Shown here in pieces: positions 52,201 through 62,640 of a DNA stretch of 64,000 nucleotides. The position numbers and the translations under genes were made by a program. The notes beneath the pieces are model-generated. The model was given only the letters and a program-made list of their open reading frames with translations, had not been told where the DNA came from and did not search any database. Origin of the DNA: Toxonevra muliebris (lineage: Eukaryota > Arthropoda > Insecta > Diptera > Pallopteridae); contig OY829328.1 in NCBI GenBank assembly GCA_963691655.1, positions 16,880,704-16,944,703 of the forward strand, read 5' to 3'. The number at the start of each line of letters is the position of its first letter. The stretch's first letter is position 1.

Positions 52201-55200
52201 CTAGCGGTGGCATATGGCACCTTGTCGCTGAGCCGTCCCTGAGCCAGGTTCAAACAAATTTTTTTTTTCTGAAGTTACTTTCTTGATCTATCTACTTTGG
52301 TTCCCACTAGTCCTTAATGGGTTAAAGCAATGATGGCCAAACGTGTACTTAAGTGCAAAATGAACTTTAAACTCTTTATACATATCGTATACGAATACGT
52401 ATACACTCACGCCAAATCAATTCTCAGTCGACGATATGTATGTAAGAATGCGATTGGCGTATTTGAATAAAATGTTCAGTACGTAGTTAGAGAAAGAAAA
52501 CAACAACAACGACATAAGTTGTACCGTTTTTAGAAAGTTTAAAAGCCACTGCGTTTGCAAAACTACGTCTGCACAACCATGCCTTTGTCTTCGCTGAAAA
52601 ATGCCTTTGCAACGTTCAAAGGCAGAGCAATATAAAAGTTTGACTTTAATTTAATGTGCTCTTGAACAATTAAATCCTAAAAAATAATTTAGATTTTGTT
52701 GTTAAATTTCGAATTTTTGTACAAACTACAATATTTGTTTCCGATTAGTGTTTTGAGAATCGCGATGTGTGCAAAAATGGAATCCAGCGTGTTTGAACCT
52801 AAAACATCTTCGGATAAATTATAAATAAAATCTAAAATTGAAAAATAAATCTTTCTCTTGTCAAAAAGTATGTTCATAGGTACTTACGTTTTTTATTTTA
52901 TATAATTTATTTATTTACAATGCTTGCGTTCAGAAAACGACCTCTGCTCAGAAACATATTGAGCTGAAGTATCAGAAAAATAATACGTTCAATGAAATGA
53001 CGACTGCTCAATATAATTTTTGTTGATCATAAAGTGATCAATTTGCGTTCATGAGACACACAGGTAGCAATGGCGGACCAGAGACGTTTTCTGAACGCAA
53101 GCAATGTGTTCAAAAATGAATATGTACGTGAACGTGTCAAAAAGGAAACAACAATATATCAATTTATTTGTAGGTATACAATGTAATTTTTAGGATTTAA
53201 TTGTTCACGAACACAACGTAGATAGATCAAGAAAGTAATTTGAGAAAAAAAATTATTTTTGAACCTGGCTCAGGAACGGCTCAGCGACAAGGTACCATAT
53301 GCCACCGCTAGGCATTACTGGGTTAAGCTAACAACGAGATAAAAGTGAACGATGATAACGAGGATGAAAAAAATTACGAAAAAATTAATTAATTAAAAAA
53401 TAAAAATTTTAAAAAAATGTTTAAAGTAAAAAAATAAAAAAAATTTAAGAGTTTTTTTTGTAGAAATAGATGTTTTGATGAAAAAAAATATGAACTGCAT
53501 TTTTAATTTTTTTGTTTTTTTTTTTTCAATTTTAAAAAGTTTGATGTCAATAACAAAAAATTGTGACATAGCAGAGCAAAACGGACCACCGATTCTGACT
53601 CAGCGGCCCCCGATTATCCTAAGTACACTTGATGATGTAAAATCATTTTCTACAAAAGACTTGCTGGCCTTTATTGCCAAAAGGAATTTAAATAAATAAG
53701 AAAATGAATGAAGTAAAAAAATAAAGAAAATTTTCTGTTTTTGAATATGTGTTTTAATGTTCGATAGCGCTCCCTATCGGACGCCTGAGTTGAAAATAAA
53801 TATCAAAAATGAACTCTTCATACTTCAAAACCACCCGAGTACAAAAATTCCAAGTGCCTTGAAAATTCTATATAAACCGAACATTTTCCATAAAAATCAG
53901 ATTCCGGAGCCTCGAAATTCATTTTAAACCTATGTCATAGTATAACCATTTTTTTCGTAATGACAAGAGGAATCATAATTTCGACGACGCGGTATCGGTT
54001 GCCAAATCGCCCCGGTCTAATGTACATATACATGTGTACAAATATAGTAATTTTTTGTTTTTTAAGGCTCTCCTCACGTAACTATAGTTCCATAGAATTT
54101 TTGCATTACGAATTATACGAAGTTTTCAACAACCAATTAGGATTTATAACAGGTTAAACAGACCTGGTATTGAAAAAAAAAAAATACGAAATAGCGAGGT
54201 GACCTAAATGTATGGAATTTTCGCGAATTAAAGAATTTTTTTGCTAGTGACCAACCGTTTGCAGCGAGTTATTGAGATTTTCGAATTAACCGTCTACGAT
54301 TCCACTATATTTGTTATAAGCAATTCTCACGTGATATAACTTGAATTTACTTGGTTTTGTTGTTCTTTCTTTTTTTGGAATCTTGAGACAAAAATCTATC
54401 AAGGATTTTTATTCACTTCCCCTTTCGAATTTACTTATAAGTGCTTTATTTTAAAAAACCAAAACTTAAATTACATTAAACTTTAAATAAGGAGTGAGAT
54501 CGAAAAAATCTTAACATATATAAAATTCAATAATTTTTGAACGGTTGATCTTAGAGCTTTGATTTTTTTTATTTAATTGATAATATTTTACAAAGTACTG
54601 AAAAATATAACTTTTATAGTTCTAACCACTATTTATGGACTCGTGGACCTTTTTTGGTAAGCCTTCCATTAGAGATTTGATAGTTGTTTCAGACACCTTT
54701 TTGGAACAGTTTGCCCATCTCTTTTTGAAATCTTCGATATTTTGGGACATTTCTTTTCACAAGAGCCCAATATCTCTCCACTGGTCTTAGCTCCGGACAA
54801 TTTAGAGGATTGGCCTCTCTTGGTACAAAAACTATGTTATTACTTTGGTACCACTCCAAAGCTTTCTTGCCGTAGTGACATTATGCCAAATTGGGCCAAA
54901 AATATGTGGACACATTGTGCTCTCTTATGAAAGGAAGAAGTTTTTTTTTCAAACATTCTTTGATGTATATTTCGGTATTCATAGAGTCCACTGTAACAAA
55001 TGACTTGCTTCTTTTGCCGGAACTGCATATAGCTTGCCATACCAGGAATTTTTTAGGAAGTTTTGTCTGCTTTTGAATTCTAAATTGTTCTTCAACATTT
55101 CCTCGAGCATCAGCAACATAAAAATTTTGACCCGAAAGCTGCGTAAAATCTGCCAGTACATAAGTTTCGTCGTCCATTATACAACATGAATATTTTTGTA

Positions 55201-56594
55201 TAAAATTCGATTTTAATTTCCGAGCCCTACTTTTGGCGTCTAAATTTTTCGCAGCATTCCTGTCTGAAACTTTTTGGACTTTGTATGTTTTCAAACCTGC
55301 ATTGGCTTTAACTTTTCGCACCAAATAGTCAGAGCACTGACCTAACCGGATAGCTTTTCTACCAGATGTGTTTGGAGATCTTTTTAATATGCTTTCTACT
55401 TTCATGGCTTTCCCAATATTATGTGGTCCTTGTTTTCTTCCCGAACTTCTTTTTCTTCACTCATTTTGATCAAACTCACAATAAATCAACATGTTTATCA
55501 TTAAAAATAACAACTGACATACTTTTCAAAGAAATTTATAAATTTTACACCCAAAAAAAATTATTTGGTAAAACGTGTGTTAAGATTTTTTCAATCTCAC
55601 TCCTTATTAAATCAAGTTGCTTGGTTTTGTTATATCACTGAAGAATTCTTCCTCTATATCTAAATTCAAGCACCAATCCTTGGGTGGGAAAAATTTAGGT
55701 TCAAACATTTCTTTCACTTTAACTGGCACACTTAATTTTTAATGTTTTATTAATTTTTACACTATCATTCTTCGAAATTATATTTCAAAATCTTCAAAAA
55801 CTTCATGCATTAATTGCAAATTTGTCCTCTCTTCTCACTTGCTCTCGATTTCCTGCTAATATTCTCGATTCTTCAAAAATCTGACAACGATTCACGAATA
55901 CCCTTATTTTTTATTTCATCTATGTAAATCCCAAGCAGAAGTATAACATTTTTGGACTCTCTGTGATGAGATACATATTAAATAATACTTTTTGTAAATT
56001 GAATTTTATTTACCGGAAGATAAATGCACACAAGTAATAAAGAAATTTTTAAGTGTAATGAACTTTAAATATTTTGATTCGTATGCAAATAATAATCACT
56101 TTTAAGATGCCAATGTATCTGCAAATATTTTATTTGCATTTGATGTATATATTTCATAACAATTTAAAATATTCATGCGATGGATTCACGGTGCTGGTTC
56201 TACAAATTAAAATTTCTCCCTAGATAATTATTTCTTGCTTGATAATTATGGCACCTTAACCGAAGAAACACGAATAAATATTTTATAAATCTCCAAGCAC
56301 GTCTAGATCTGCTGCTGGTATAGGACAATGCATTGTGCAAAAATTTCATTTCGTTATTTACCAGCCGCACACGCGTGGCACAAGTTGAATGAACTCCGGG
56401 TACATTGTTTCATATGCAACCAAAAATGTTCGATAACCACAAACAATTAATCGGGAACTTACTTTCGGTTGTTGTTTTTGTTTCGGTTGCTGTTGTTGCG
56501 CAAGCTTTATACCAATAAAAATCTGACGTTGTTGATTCTGCTTATTCAAAGCCGGAATGCAGCATCGCAAAGACGCAGTTAATTTATGCATCAT
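49270..56594 (-). CDS. mitochondrial cytochrome P450, CYP12-like
   Basis: Six exons on the minus strand join in phase to 544 codons: 56594-56463, 51811-51691, 51614-51368, 51284-51168, 50362-49930 and 49854-49270. Exon 1 encodes 44 residues rich in Lys, Arg and Gln with no acidic residue, as expected of a mitochondrial import sequence. Family landmarks follow: a proline-rich ETLPGPTRLG hinge, the I-helix AGMDTT at the exon 5/6 junction, ESQR of the K helix (residues 404-407), PERW, and the haem loop FGFGPRTCIG with its Cys ligand at residue 490. Mitochondrial P450s use adrenodoxin-type electron transfer. CYP12 members are linked to detoxification, so the substrate is unknown. The subfamily is inferred from overall sequence; CYP49 is the main alternative. 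Intron 1 (4.65 kb) is loaded with transposons. Confidence 0.9.
50363..51167 (-). other. P450 intron 4 containing a TTAGGGTGGCTC repeat end
   Basis: An 805-bp intron. From about 50484 it carries TTAGGGTGGCTCTTATTTTT, a transposon-like end related to that of the 26702-27376 element. The phrase ATATTGTACAGAGTAGAGGC occurs twice (50670 and 50989), marking an internal duplication. Confidence 0.4.
52190..52321 (-). mobile_element. piggyBac-type MITE, copy 3 (132 bp)
   Basis: TTAA-flanked (52186-52189 and 52322-52325), inverted relative to the copies at 1229 and 18215, in the left arm of the foldback element. Confidence 0.75.
52921..53103. mobile_element. 183-bp MITE with TGCTTGCGTTCAG ends
   Basis: TGCTTGCGTTCAGAAAACG at the left is matched exactly, inverted, at the right end. 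It lies in the spacer between the arms of the foldback element, near its centre, so it may form the loop or be a later insertion. Confidence 0.6.
53217..53322 (+). mobile_element. piggyBac-type MITE, copy 4, 5' truncated
   Basis: It keeps the right end ACTGGG and TTAA (53323-53326) but begins at GTAGATAGATC, lacking about 25 terminal bases. It is the right-arm counterpart of copy 3. Confidence 0.7.
54490..55604 (-). mobile_element. DD37E Tc1/mariner element, copy 2
   Basis: Inverted repeats AGGAGTGAGAT..GAAAAAATCTTAAC at both ends are flanked by TA (54488-54489 and 55605-55606). Minus-strand frames keep the second DNA-binding region, the first catalytic block MDDETYV and the catalytic core, but the first helix-turn-helix present in copy 1 is missing. 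A frameshift follows the WPNLA block near 54885. As in copy 1, the second catalytic position is N, not D. It lies in P450 intron 1, on the same strand as that gene. Confidence 0.85.
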
Positions 56595-56707
56595 ATGAAA
56601 TTTAAAATTTTCCTCCTTTTTTCACACACAAATTCGAATATGTTTTAAAAAAATTTCTTAATTCAAAGTTCACAATACGTTACGTTGATTACAGCGTTCC
56701 TGATGAT

Positions 56708-56712
56708 ACTGA
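56708..56712 (-). promoter_or_regulatory. initiator of the P450 gene
   Basis: TCAGT on the minus strand with A at 56710 gives a 5' untranslated leader of about 115 bases before the ATG at 56594. No TATA box lies at the proper distance; TATATAAT is too close. The start site is inferred. Confidence 0.35.
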
Positions 56713-57000
56713 ATTATATAGAACCATTGCAGGCAGCTTAAATAAAATCAAGAATACAAATTCGCAATTTTTACCAAAAATAAAGAAGAAAAAACACTAC
56801 AACAAAAACCAAGAAGAAGTGTATGAAAGAATAAATGGAATTAATAAAATTATATGATTGTATACCCAAATGCTGCAAAAATAGAAAGCCGAAAGCATTC
56901 AAGCTTTTTTCTGCACGTTAAGCCAAAACTCTGTATATTAACACAATATATTTCCAGCAAATATTATACATTATTATAAAAAATTCTGCCCAATATCATT

Positions 57001-57920
57001 CCACCTTGATCAAAAAGTTCCCGAAATTTATTCAGAAAACTAAAAATACAAGTTTATTCATCTAAGTCTATATTGTCCCCTTAAAGTAATCCCCATCGAC
57101 TGCAACACACTTATGCCAGCGCTTGATCCAATCCTCGAAACATTTTTTATATTCGGTTTTCGGTATGTCCATCAGTGTTTCCTGCGGTTTTTCCATTACT
57201 TCCTCTCGGCTGCTGAAATGCGTTCCCCGTAATGGGTTTTTAACTCGATTGAACAGAAAGAAGTCACAGGGAGCCAAATCATGTGAATTCGGTGGCAGTT
57301 GGATGGTATTTGTTGCATTTTTCGTCAAAAATTTACCAATAATGATGGCACTGTGCGACGGTGCGTTATCATGGTGCAAAATCCACGAGTTTTCTGTCCA
57401 CAATTCTGGTCTCTTTCGGCGAATTGCTTCACGCAAATGCCACATAACTCTCAAATAATACTCTCTGATGATTAATTTGCGCTTATCGACCAAAATTTAT
57501 TTTACTTTGTCAACGTTTTCGTCGGTTTTCGATGTCGATGGTCTGCCACTGCGTTCATCATCTTCGATTGACTCACGACCACTTTTGAACCGCTCGTGCC
57601 ACTGGTAAACGACCGTTTTTTTTAGAGAATCGTTGCCGAAACACTTTTCTAACATTTCCAATGTTCGCGCACCATTAAATCCGTTTTTACACAAAATTAA
57701 ATACAATACAATTTAATAAAATTGTAAAAAATCGCCAACTCATACAGAGATCGATGTACTCTTGGCTACGTAACTTTTGCAAATGTCAAGGTATGACGCT
57801 AAGATTAAGAGGGAATATCAACAACAGATATACCAACTTAACAAAAAAAAAAACAGAACTCCAATCGGAACGATAGGAGCGCCACACGGTGGTTATTTCG
57901 GGAACTTTTGATCAAGGTGG
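57001..57920 (-). mobile_element. mariner (DD34D) element, internally deleted (920 bp)
   Basis: The ends CCACCTTGATCAAAA are inverted at 57001 and 57920, with GTTCCCGAAAT following in both. A minus-strand frame 57706-57497 encodes the Mos1-type helix-turn-helix (TVVYQWHERFKSGRE, RSGRPSTS). Frame 57493-57068 encodes the catalytic half with HHDNAPSH and DLAPCDFFLF, 34 residues between the second and third Asp. About 110 family residues, including the first catalytic Asp, are missing between them, so it cannot be autonomous. It stands about 155 bp downstream of the TIL inhibitor stop codon. Confidence 0.85.
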
Positions 57921-58016
57921 CATCCAATTATCACTATCCAGTGAGTATAAAAAATATCTTAAGATCGCGTGCAATAAAATTCTTTCTGATTCGCATTCCA
58001 GATACAATTATTAACT

Positions 58017-58022
58017 TTTATT
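58017..58022 (-). terminator. polyadenylation signal of the TIL inhibitor gene
   Basis: AATAAA on the minus strand, 53 bp after the stop codon. Confidence 0.55.
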
Positions 58023-58074
58023 TGATATTGTCCTCAGTAACACAGAAATATTACACACAATTTCACAAGCAATT

Positions 58075-58388
58075 TCAGCAATCGTCTGGTTTCACACACT
58101 TTCCGTAACTATTTTGTAGATAACCTTCTTTACATTGGCATCCAATTATACACTGTAGAGTGCAGGGTCTATTAGGATTCTGACCACAAGCCGGTGGGCA
58201 TGCACTGCCACATGAAGTAAATACTTCATTTTCGGGGCATTCGGGATCTTCTAAAAACTAAAATTAAGTAATATTAATTATAACTTAAAAATATGTTTTT
58301 AACCTTGTCCTTGAATCATCGTTATCAGCAGCAGTCCCATCATCAATAAACTCAATATAAGTTTCGAGTAATTTGCTTGTGTAGTCAT
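58075..58388 (-). CDS. secreted TIL-domain (trypsin-inhibitor-like) cysteine-rich protein
   Basis: Two exons, 58388-58304 and 58250-58075, separated by a 53-bp intron (donor CAAG then GTTAAA, acceptor TTTTTAG), join in phase to an 86-residue protein. Residues 10-25 form a hydrophobic signal-peptide core (LILSLLMMGLLLITMI), with likely cleavage near the splice junction. The mature part has ten cysteines in TIL spacing: PEC, TSC, SAC, PAC, RPC, LQC, IGC, QC, GKC, DDC. TIL domains of this size usually inhibit serine proteases in haemolymph or accessory-gland fluid. The exact target is unknown. The variable loop carries GQNPNRPC. The donor is weaker than consensus but is fixed by phase. Confidence 0.88.
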
Positions 58389-58430
58389 AGCGAATGGTTT
58401 ACTTCCCGGTTTCAGAGCTTATTCAATCAA

Positions 58431-58466
58431 ACTGAAATTCTCTACTCATTTGTCAATAGTTTTATA
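58431..58466 (-). promoter_or_regulatory. TATA-Inr core promoter of the TIL gene
   Basis: TATAAA on the minus strand (58466-58461) lies 33 bases before the A of an initiator TCAGT (58435-58431). The predicted start at 58433 gives a 45-base leader. A strict TATA-Inr pair fits a small, inducible or tissue-restricted secreted protein. Confidence 0.65.
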
Positions 58467-58721
58467 GTGGAATGTATTTATTTTGTAAAGTATTGAAAAA
58501 TATGCATTGCACTATGGGACAGATAAAAATTTTAGCGGGCCAAAATTCAAAAAGTTAATAATTACGGTTTGAATCAAAAAGCATATGGGTTTACTCTCCA
58601 TAGATCCCTCATTATAGGATATTCTAATTAGGCAAAGAATCTGGCTGTGCGAGCGTCGAAAGTTGCAATATCCTGCCTGCAGTATTAGCATTGATGAAAA
58701 GATGTTTTACACAAATATGTG

Positions 58722-58810
58722 GTCGCCATAGCCTAGTGGTTAGAATGGTGAATGTGTTGGACTGCAACGCAGAGGTGCCCAGATTCATATCTCGGCAAGC
58801 TCAAAAATAG
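58722..58810 (+). mobile_element. tRNA-derived SINE head
   Basis: A perfect box A TAGCCTAGTGG lies at 58729-58739, then a tRNA-like stem GGACTGCAACGCAGAGG and a degenerate box B (AGATTCATATCTC). The A-rich stretch after it could be the body of a short copy. Confidence 0.5.
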
Positions 58811-59610
58811 AAAATACAAATTTTTCTACGCGGCACCACCTCTTCACGCAAATAAAAAATACGTTTCTCAGAAACGAAATTTTCACTAAACGAACTTTTT
58901 TCATGGAATGTTTTCATGATGACCGAACATTTATTTATCATAAACGGTTCAATTCTTTTACGATGAACTAAAAACGTTTGCAATAAAATGCAATATTTCC
59001 CTCAAAAATATAAAAAAGAAAGCAACAACAATTTTCATATATACATTGGCATTTTATTGTGGTTTTTGTTTAAATAAAATTTTCTGATTAAAAACTAGAA
59101 AAAGTGTATGAAATTTATATAAAATTATTACAATTTTTGTATTATTTATTATAAATCACACACTTTTATTAGTTTTTTATATACACCACGCACTTTTTTA
59201 TAGACAAATAGAAATATGATGAAATAATTTCAATGCACAATTAAAATTCTTCAATAATGCGTTGACATAGATACTTCCCGTTATGTTGTGTTGATTTGTT
59301 GTTGTGTGAAGTTTGAATGTAAGCGTCGCTGCTGCTTCTTTTTACGACGAGAGCGAGATGAGAGGAAAACGAAAATAAAAATAAAAAGAGAAGAGAGTTA
59401 TGGACTTTCGTTTAGCAGAAACGTTTTTTTCATTTGCCAGAAAAGAAAATTGCCTTAATTTTATCCTGAACGAATTTTCTTCATCATAAAATTATTAAAC
59501 TTTTGCAGAAAACGGTTTTGGTTTCTGCAAACACGGCAACGTTCCTCAGAAACGTTTTTGTTCAGCGTAAAAGTAATATATAAACGATAAACGTTTTTTT
59601 CTTTGCGTGT

Positions 59611-59791
59611 TGGCTGGCAATGGCAAACCTACAAGAGCAAAAAAAGGCTATGAAAAACTTTTCACTTCACCATAAACTGTAGGTCCCTTCCATTCGTGTA
59701 TAAATATTACCTCACACAACATGAATGGATGCGAAAAGCTCGGCTTTGGCCCTCCAGGGGCTGTTGTGCCATAATAGTAGTAGTAGTAGTA
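59611..59791 (+). mobile_element. SINE/LINE 3' tail with (TAG)n end
   Basis: It contains CAATGGCAAACCT, AAACTGTAGGTCCCTTCCAT and GGGGCTGTTGTGCCATAA, followed by a TAG microsatellite (59773-59791). These phrases recur in fly SINE and RTE-type LINE tails; the family assignment is from recollection. A shortened relative precedes the SINE at 60422. Confidence 0.5.
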
Positions 59792-60421
59792 ATATCTTAG
59801 CGAATACTAAAGCTAGACCTTTATTGGTTAATGTAATAGTCCGATCTTTATAGTTTTTCACGCAGTGTTTGCTAACAAACCCATGAGCAAATAAATTAAA
59901 CTTAAACAGAATTTTGGCCAGATAAAAATGGATTTGGCCCCATAGTGTATTGTGAAAATATTTTATCATTTAGTTTAATTTTTTATCACTTACTCGTATA
60001 ATGAATGCATTATGATTTATATTGCATGTTTATCTTCTTTTTTTAATTAAACCTGTCATTGTTTCTATTTTTTAGTGCATATTTTTATATCTGGTAAAAT
60101 TCTAGAGCACGTAAAGTAAGTTAAAACAAAATAGAATCGTGTTAATATTTTAAATTTATGTATCTTAATATTACTTGAAATGGCAATTTTGGAATTAATA
60201 CATTTTAAGGTCGCTAACTACATTTGTCATTTGCTTTGCACAATATTCTACAAAATAATAACCCGTCTGCTAAGCTCCTTTAGTTAATTGAAAACTTTTC
60301 AAGACAGCGAAAAAACTTCTGCATTTTTTAACTAATGAAATTATAAGAATGTGTACATGTACACACCTTGGTTGGTAATGGCAAAACCACCGAGCTGATA
60401 AACTATAGGTCCTACCATCGC

Positions 60422-60575
60422 CACTGTGGTCTAGTGGCAGAGTGCCGGACTCTTGTTTCTGGAGACCCAAGTTCGATTCTCGGCTTGGGTATGTTTCTTA
60501 TCTATGTTTCTTTCTCTCTTTCTTTCTTGGGGCTTTGGTACAATAGATCTTATAGGTCGCAGTGCCTGAAATTCT
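60422..60575 (+). mobile_element. tRNA-derived SINE, second copy of the 36861 family
   Basis: Box A TGGTCTAGTGG lies at 60427-60437 and a better box B GTTCGATTCT at 60471-60480, then the same CTTGGGGCTTTGGTACAAT body as at 36861-37030. The tail and target duplication are unclear. Its better box B suggests it is closer to the master copy. Confidence 0.75.
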
Positions 60576-62264
60576 TGAGGTAGTGTGTGGGAAAATTTCA
60601 GTTACTTTCGCATTAATTTACAGAATCTGTGGTCAAAAGGGAATTCCATATTCGGCTTCGACTTTGGTTCTTCGGCTATTTAACCTAAAAAAACATCCCG
60701 AAGACCGGCAAAAAAAAAAGATTCACTTCATTTTATAATAAATTTTACTGCAGAATGGCAGTGAAAACCTCTTAAGTATTTAGAATTATTTTTACAAACA
60801 TACAAATAAACAAATTTGAAATGATATAAAATATGAATATTGCAGTTTCTGTATTTTATTTTCTCCGTTTGCTTGTTTCATTTTACGTTTGAAGTAGGGC
60901 ACAGATTTACAACCAAATTGTTAGCGAAGCCGACATTTTCCACTACTAGCACTCCACTTCTTTTCGTTTTTAAAGGGGTCGCCTGGTGTAATGGGTTAAA
61001 AAAATTGAACATTTTTTTTTTTGAAATATGTGTGTAAATTTTTGGAAATTCACAGACGATTTAAAATTACAGGTGTAAAACTTGGCATATTTGAGCTTTC
61101 AAACGCGTTTTTCTCAAAACTGCATTTTTCGGATTGGCTTCAAAGCATCTATAGTTCTAACTCGAACCATGATCATTCTGAGTTCTGTCATGGTTTTTTT
61201 TTTATTTGAAATAGTAAAAAAAATGGCGAGAAAAACAAAACTACACGAACTGAAAACGGCAGTCACGCATTCCACGTGGATACGGTACCCTAATGCACCA
61301 CGCATTACAGAGACAGTTCTTTGCCCTGCCGTACCGCGCGTATACGGAATAAGCTTCCTGCAATCGTTTTTCCTGACTTTCACGACCTATCCAAATTGAA
61401 AACCAACGTTCACAACTTTTCCCCCCTCTTTCGGTAGGAGGATCTATCTTCCTTCCTCAATCAATGCAATGCTTTGCATTCATAGGGGTACCAATGAGTG
61501 TTGATTGCTTAAATAAAAAAAATATATATGTAGATTGCTGAAATGAGGGAACTATCAAAAAAATCACTTATGAGGGACCGTAGCGGGTTCCGAAATGATT
61601 GTCTGAGCTGCTAGTTCTATGAACTTTTTGGAATTCTTCTGGCATCATTGTTATTAATGAATTTTTTATATTTTGACTTAACCCTCTCAGGAGAATGTGT
61701 ACTTCCCGTGGTAGGAAAAAATCGAAATGTTGATTTTCGTGTTTGGAAGCCACCGAATAGTTCAAAAAATATTACATATTCACGAATTTTTAGATGCCCA
61801 GGTTTAGCCGTTCGCGATGTACAGATATTTGTACAAAAAAAAACGATCAGAGAGCTTTAAAATATTCCGACTTATACAGAATGTGTCTCTATCGACAGAC
61901 GAAGGTTCTAACTAAGTAAGTTTCGGTTTTTTATTTACTATTTTTAATAATTTTTTGAAATTGACGACACAAAAAAAAAAAAAAAAAGTGAGGTTGTCCC
62001 ATAAAAGTCAGAATGGTTTCGGGAATTGTGCTTCGATTGTAACAAACTAAATTCCAAACAGGAAAAAACAAGAAAGATGTCAATAACAAAATTGTTTGGT
62101 TGGTATTTACATCAAAGTCAGGAAAAATGTTCAAATTCATGTACACATATGTGTACGAAAATCCTGAGAGGTTCCAGCTGCAGGCACAGGTGTTTCAATT
62201 AAAATGCTTTTTCAATTTTGATTTTAGAAATAAGCGAAGAGTCGTAATTTTGGCTTTACATTCA

Positions 62265-62640
62265 TCATAAGCACTTGCAGAGAAACATTAAATTGGTTTT
62301 CATTTGACTTTTCAGTAAATTTGCTTTAATAATGGCCCAGCAAGTTTCAATTGGCCTGAGCTCTGTGCAATTCGGAGAATCCGCCTTCACCCTATTGTCT
62401 TGGTACCAATTTAAATCCATTTTTCCGTAATGGAATGTCGCGGAGAATAATTCCGCTTTTTTTCTAGATCCCACTAGTGCCAGCAAATGGTTCGTTTTTA
62501 AAGCCGCATTGGCTTTTGGCCTACTAAAAGATTTTCTTTTTTTTTTGAAAATTTATCGAGCTTTTTATTTTTAAATTTATCGGAAACATTGTCCCTTTTA
62601 TTTGCTGTGTAAAATTGGCGCCATTCAATTAAAGATTCAA
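62265..62640 (-). pseudogene. Tc1/mariner transposase relic, DD37E-like
   Basis: Minus-strand frames contain DVSDKFKNKKL-like sequence, then SATFHYGKMDLNWYQ, then PNCTELRPIETCWAIIKANL, in the order of the C-terminal catalytic half of the DD37E elements at 35127 and 54490. Sequence identity to them is low, so it is another lineage. Frameshifts and missing segments break it, and no terminal repeats were found. Confidence 0.6.

Larger units (their letters stand above)
52034..53631. mobile_element. large foldback element with nested MITEs in P450 intron 1
   Basis: The left arm (52034 to about 52690) and the right arm (about 53191 to 53631) are inverted copies. The outer ends are ACTTAGGGTAAT and, inverted, ACTTAGGATAAT, followed by GGTCCGTTTTGCTC in both. 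Both arms carry the same 130-bp piggyBac-type MITE, so that MITE was present before the arms formed or was copied with them. The right arm has a deletion of about 340 bp relative to the left, which also removes the MITE's first bases. No coding sequence. Superfamily unknown. Confidence 0.65.
51812..56462 (-). other. P450 intron 1 (4.65 kb)
   Basis: It separates the import-sequence exon from the catalytic exons. Besides the elements listed separately, 53640-54480 and 55610-56460 hold AT-rich sequence with no exon or repeat that I recognise. Confidence 0.7.
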
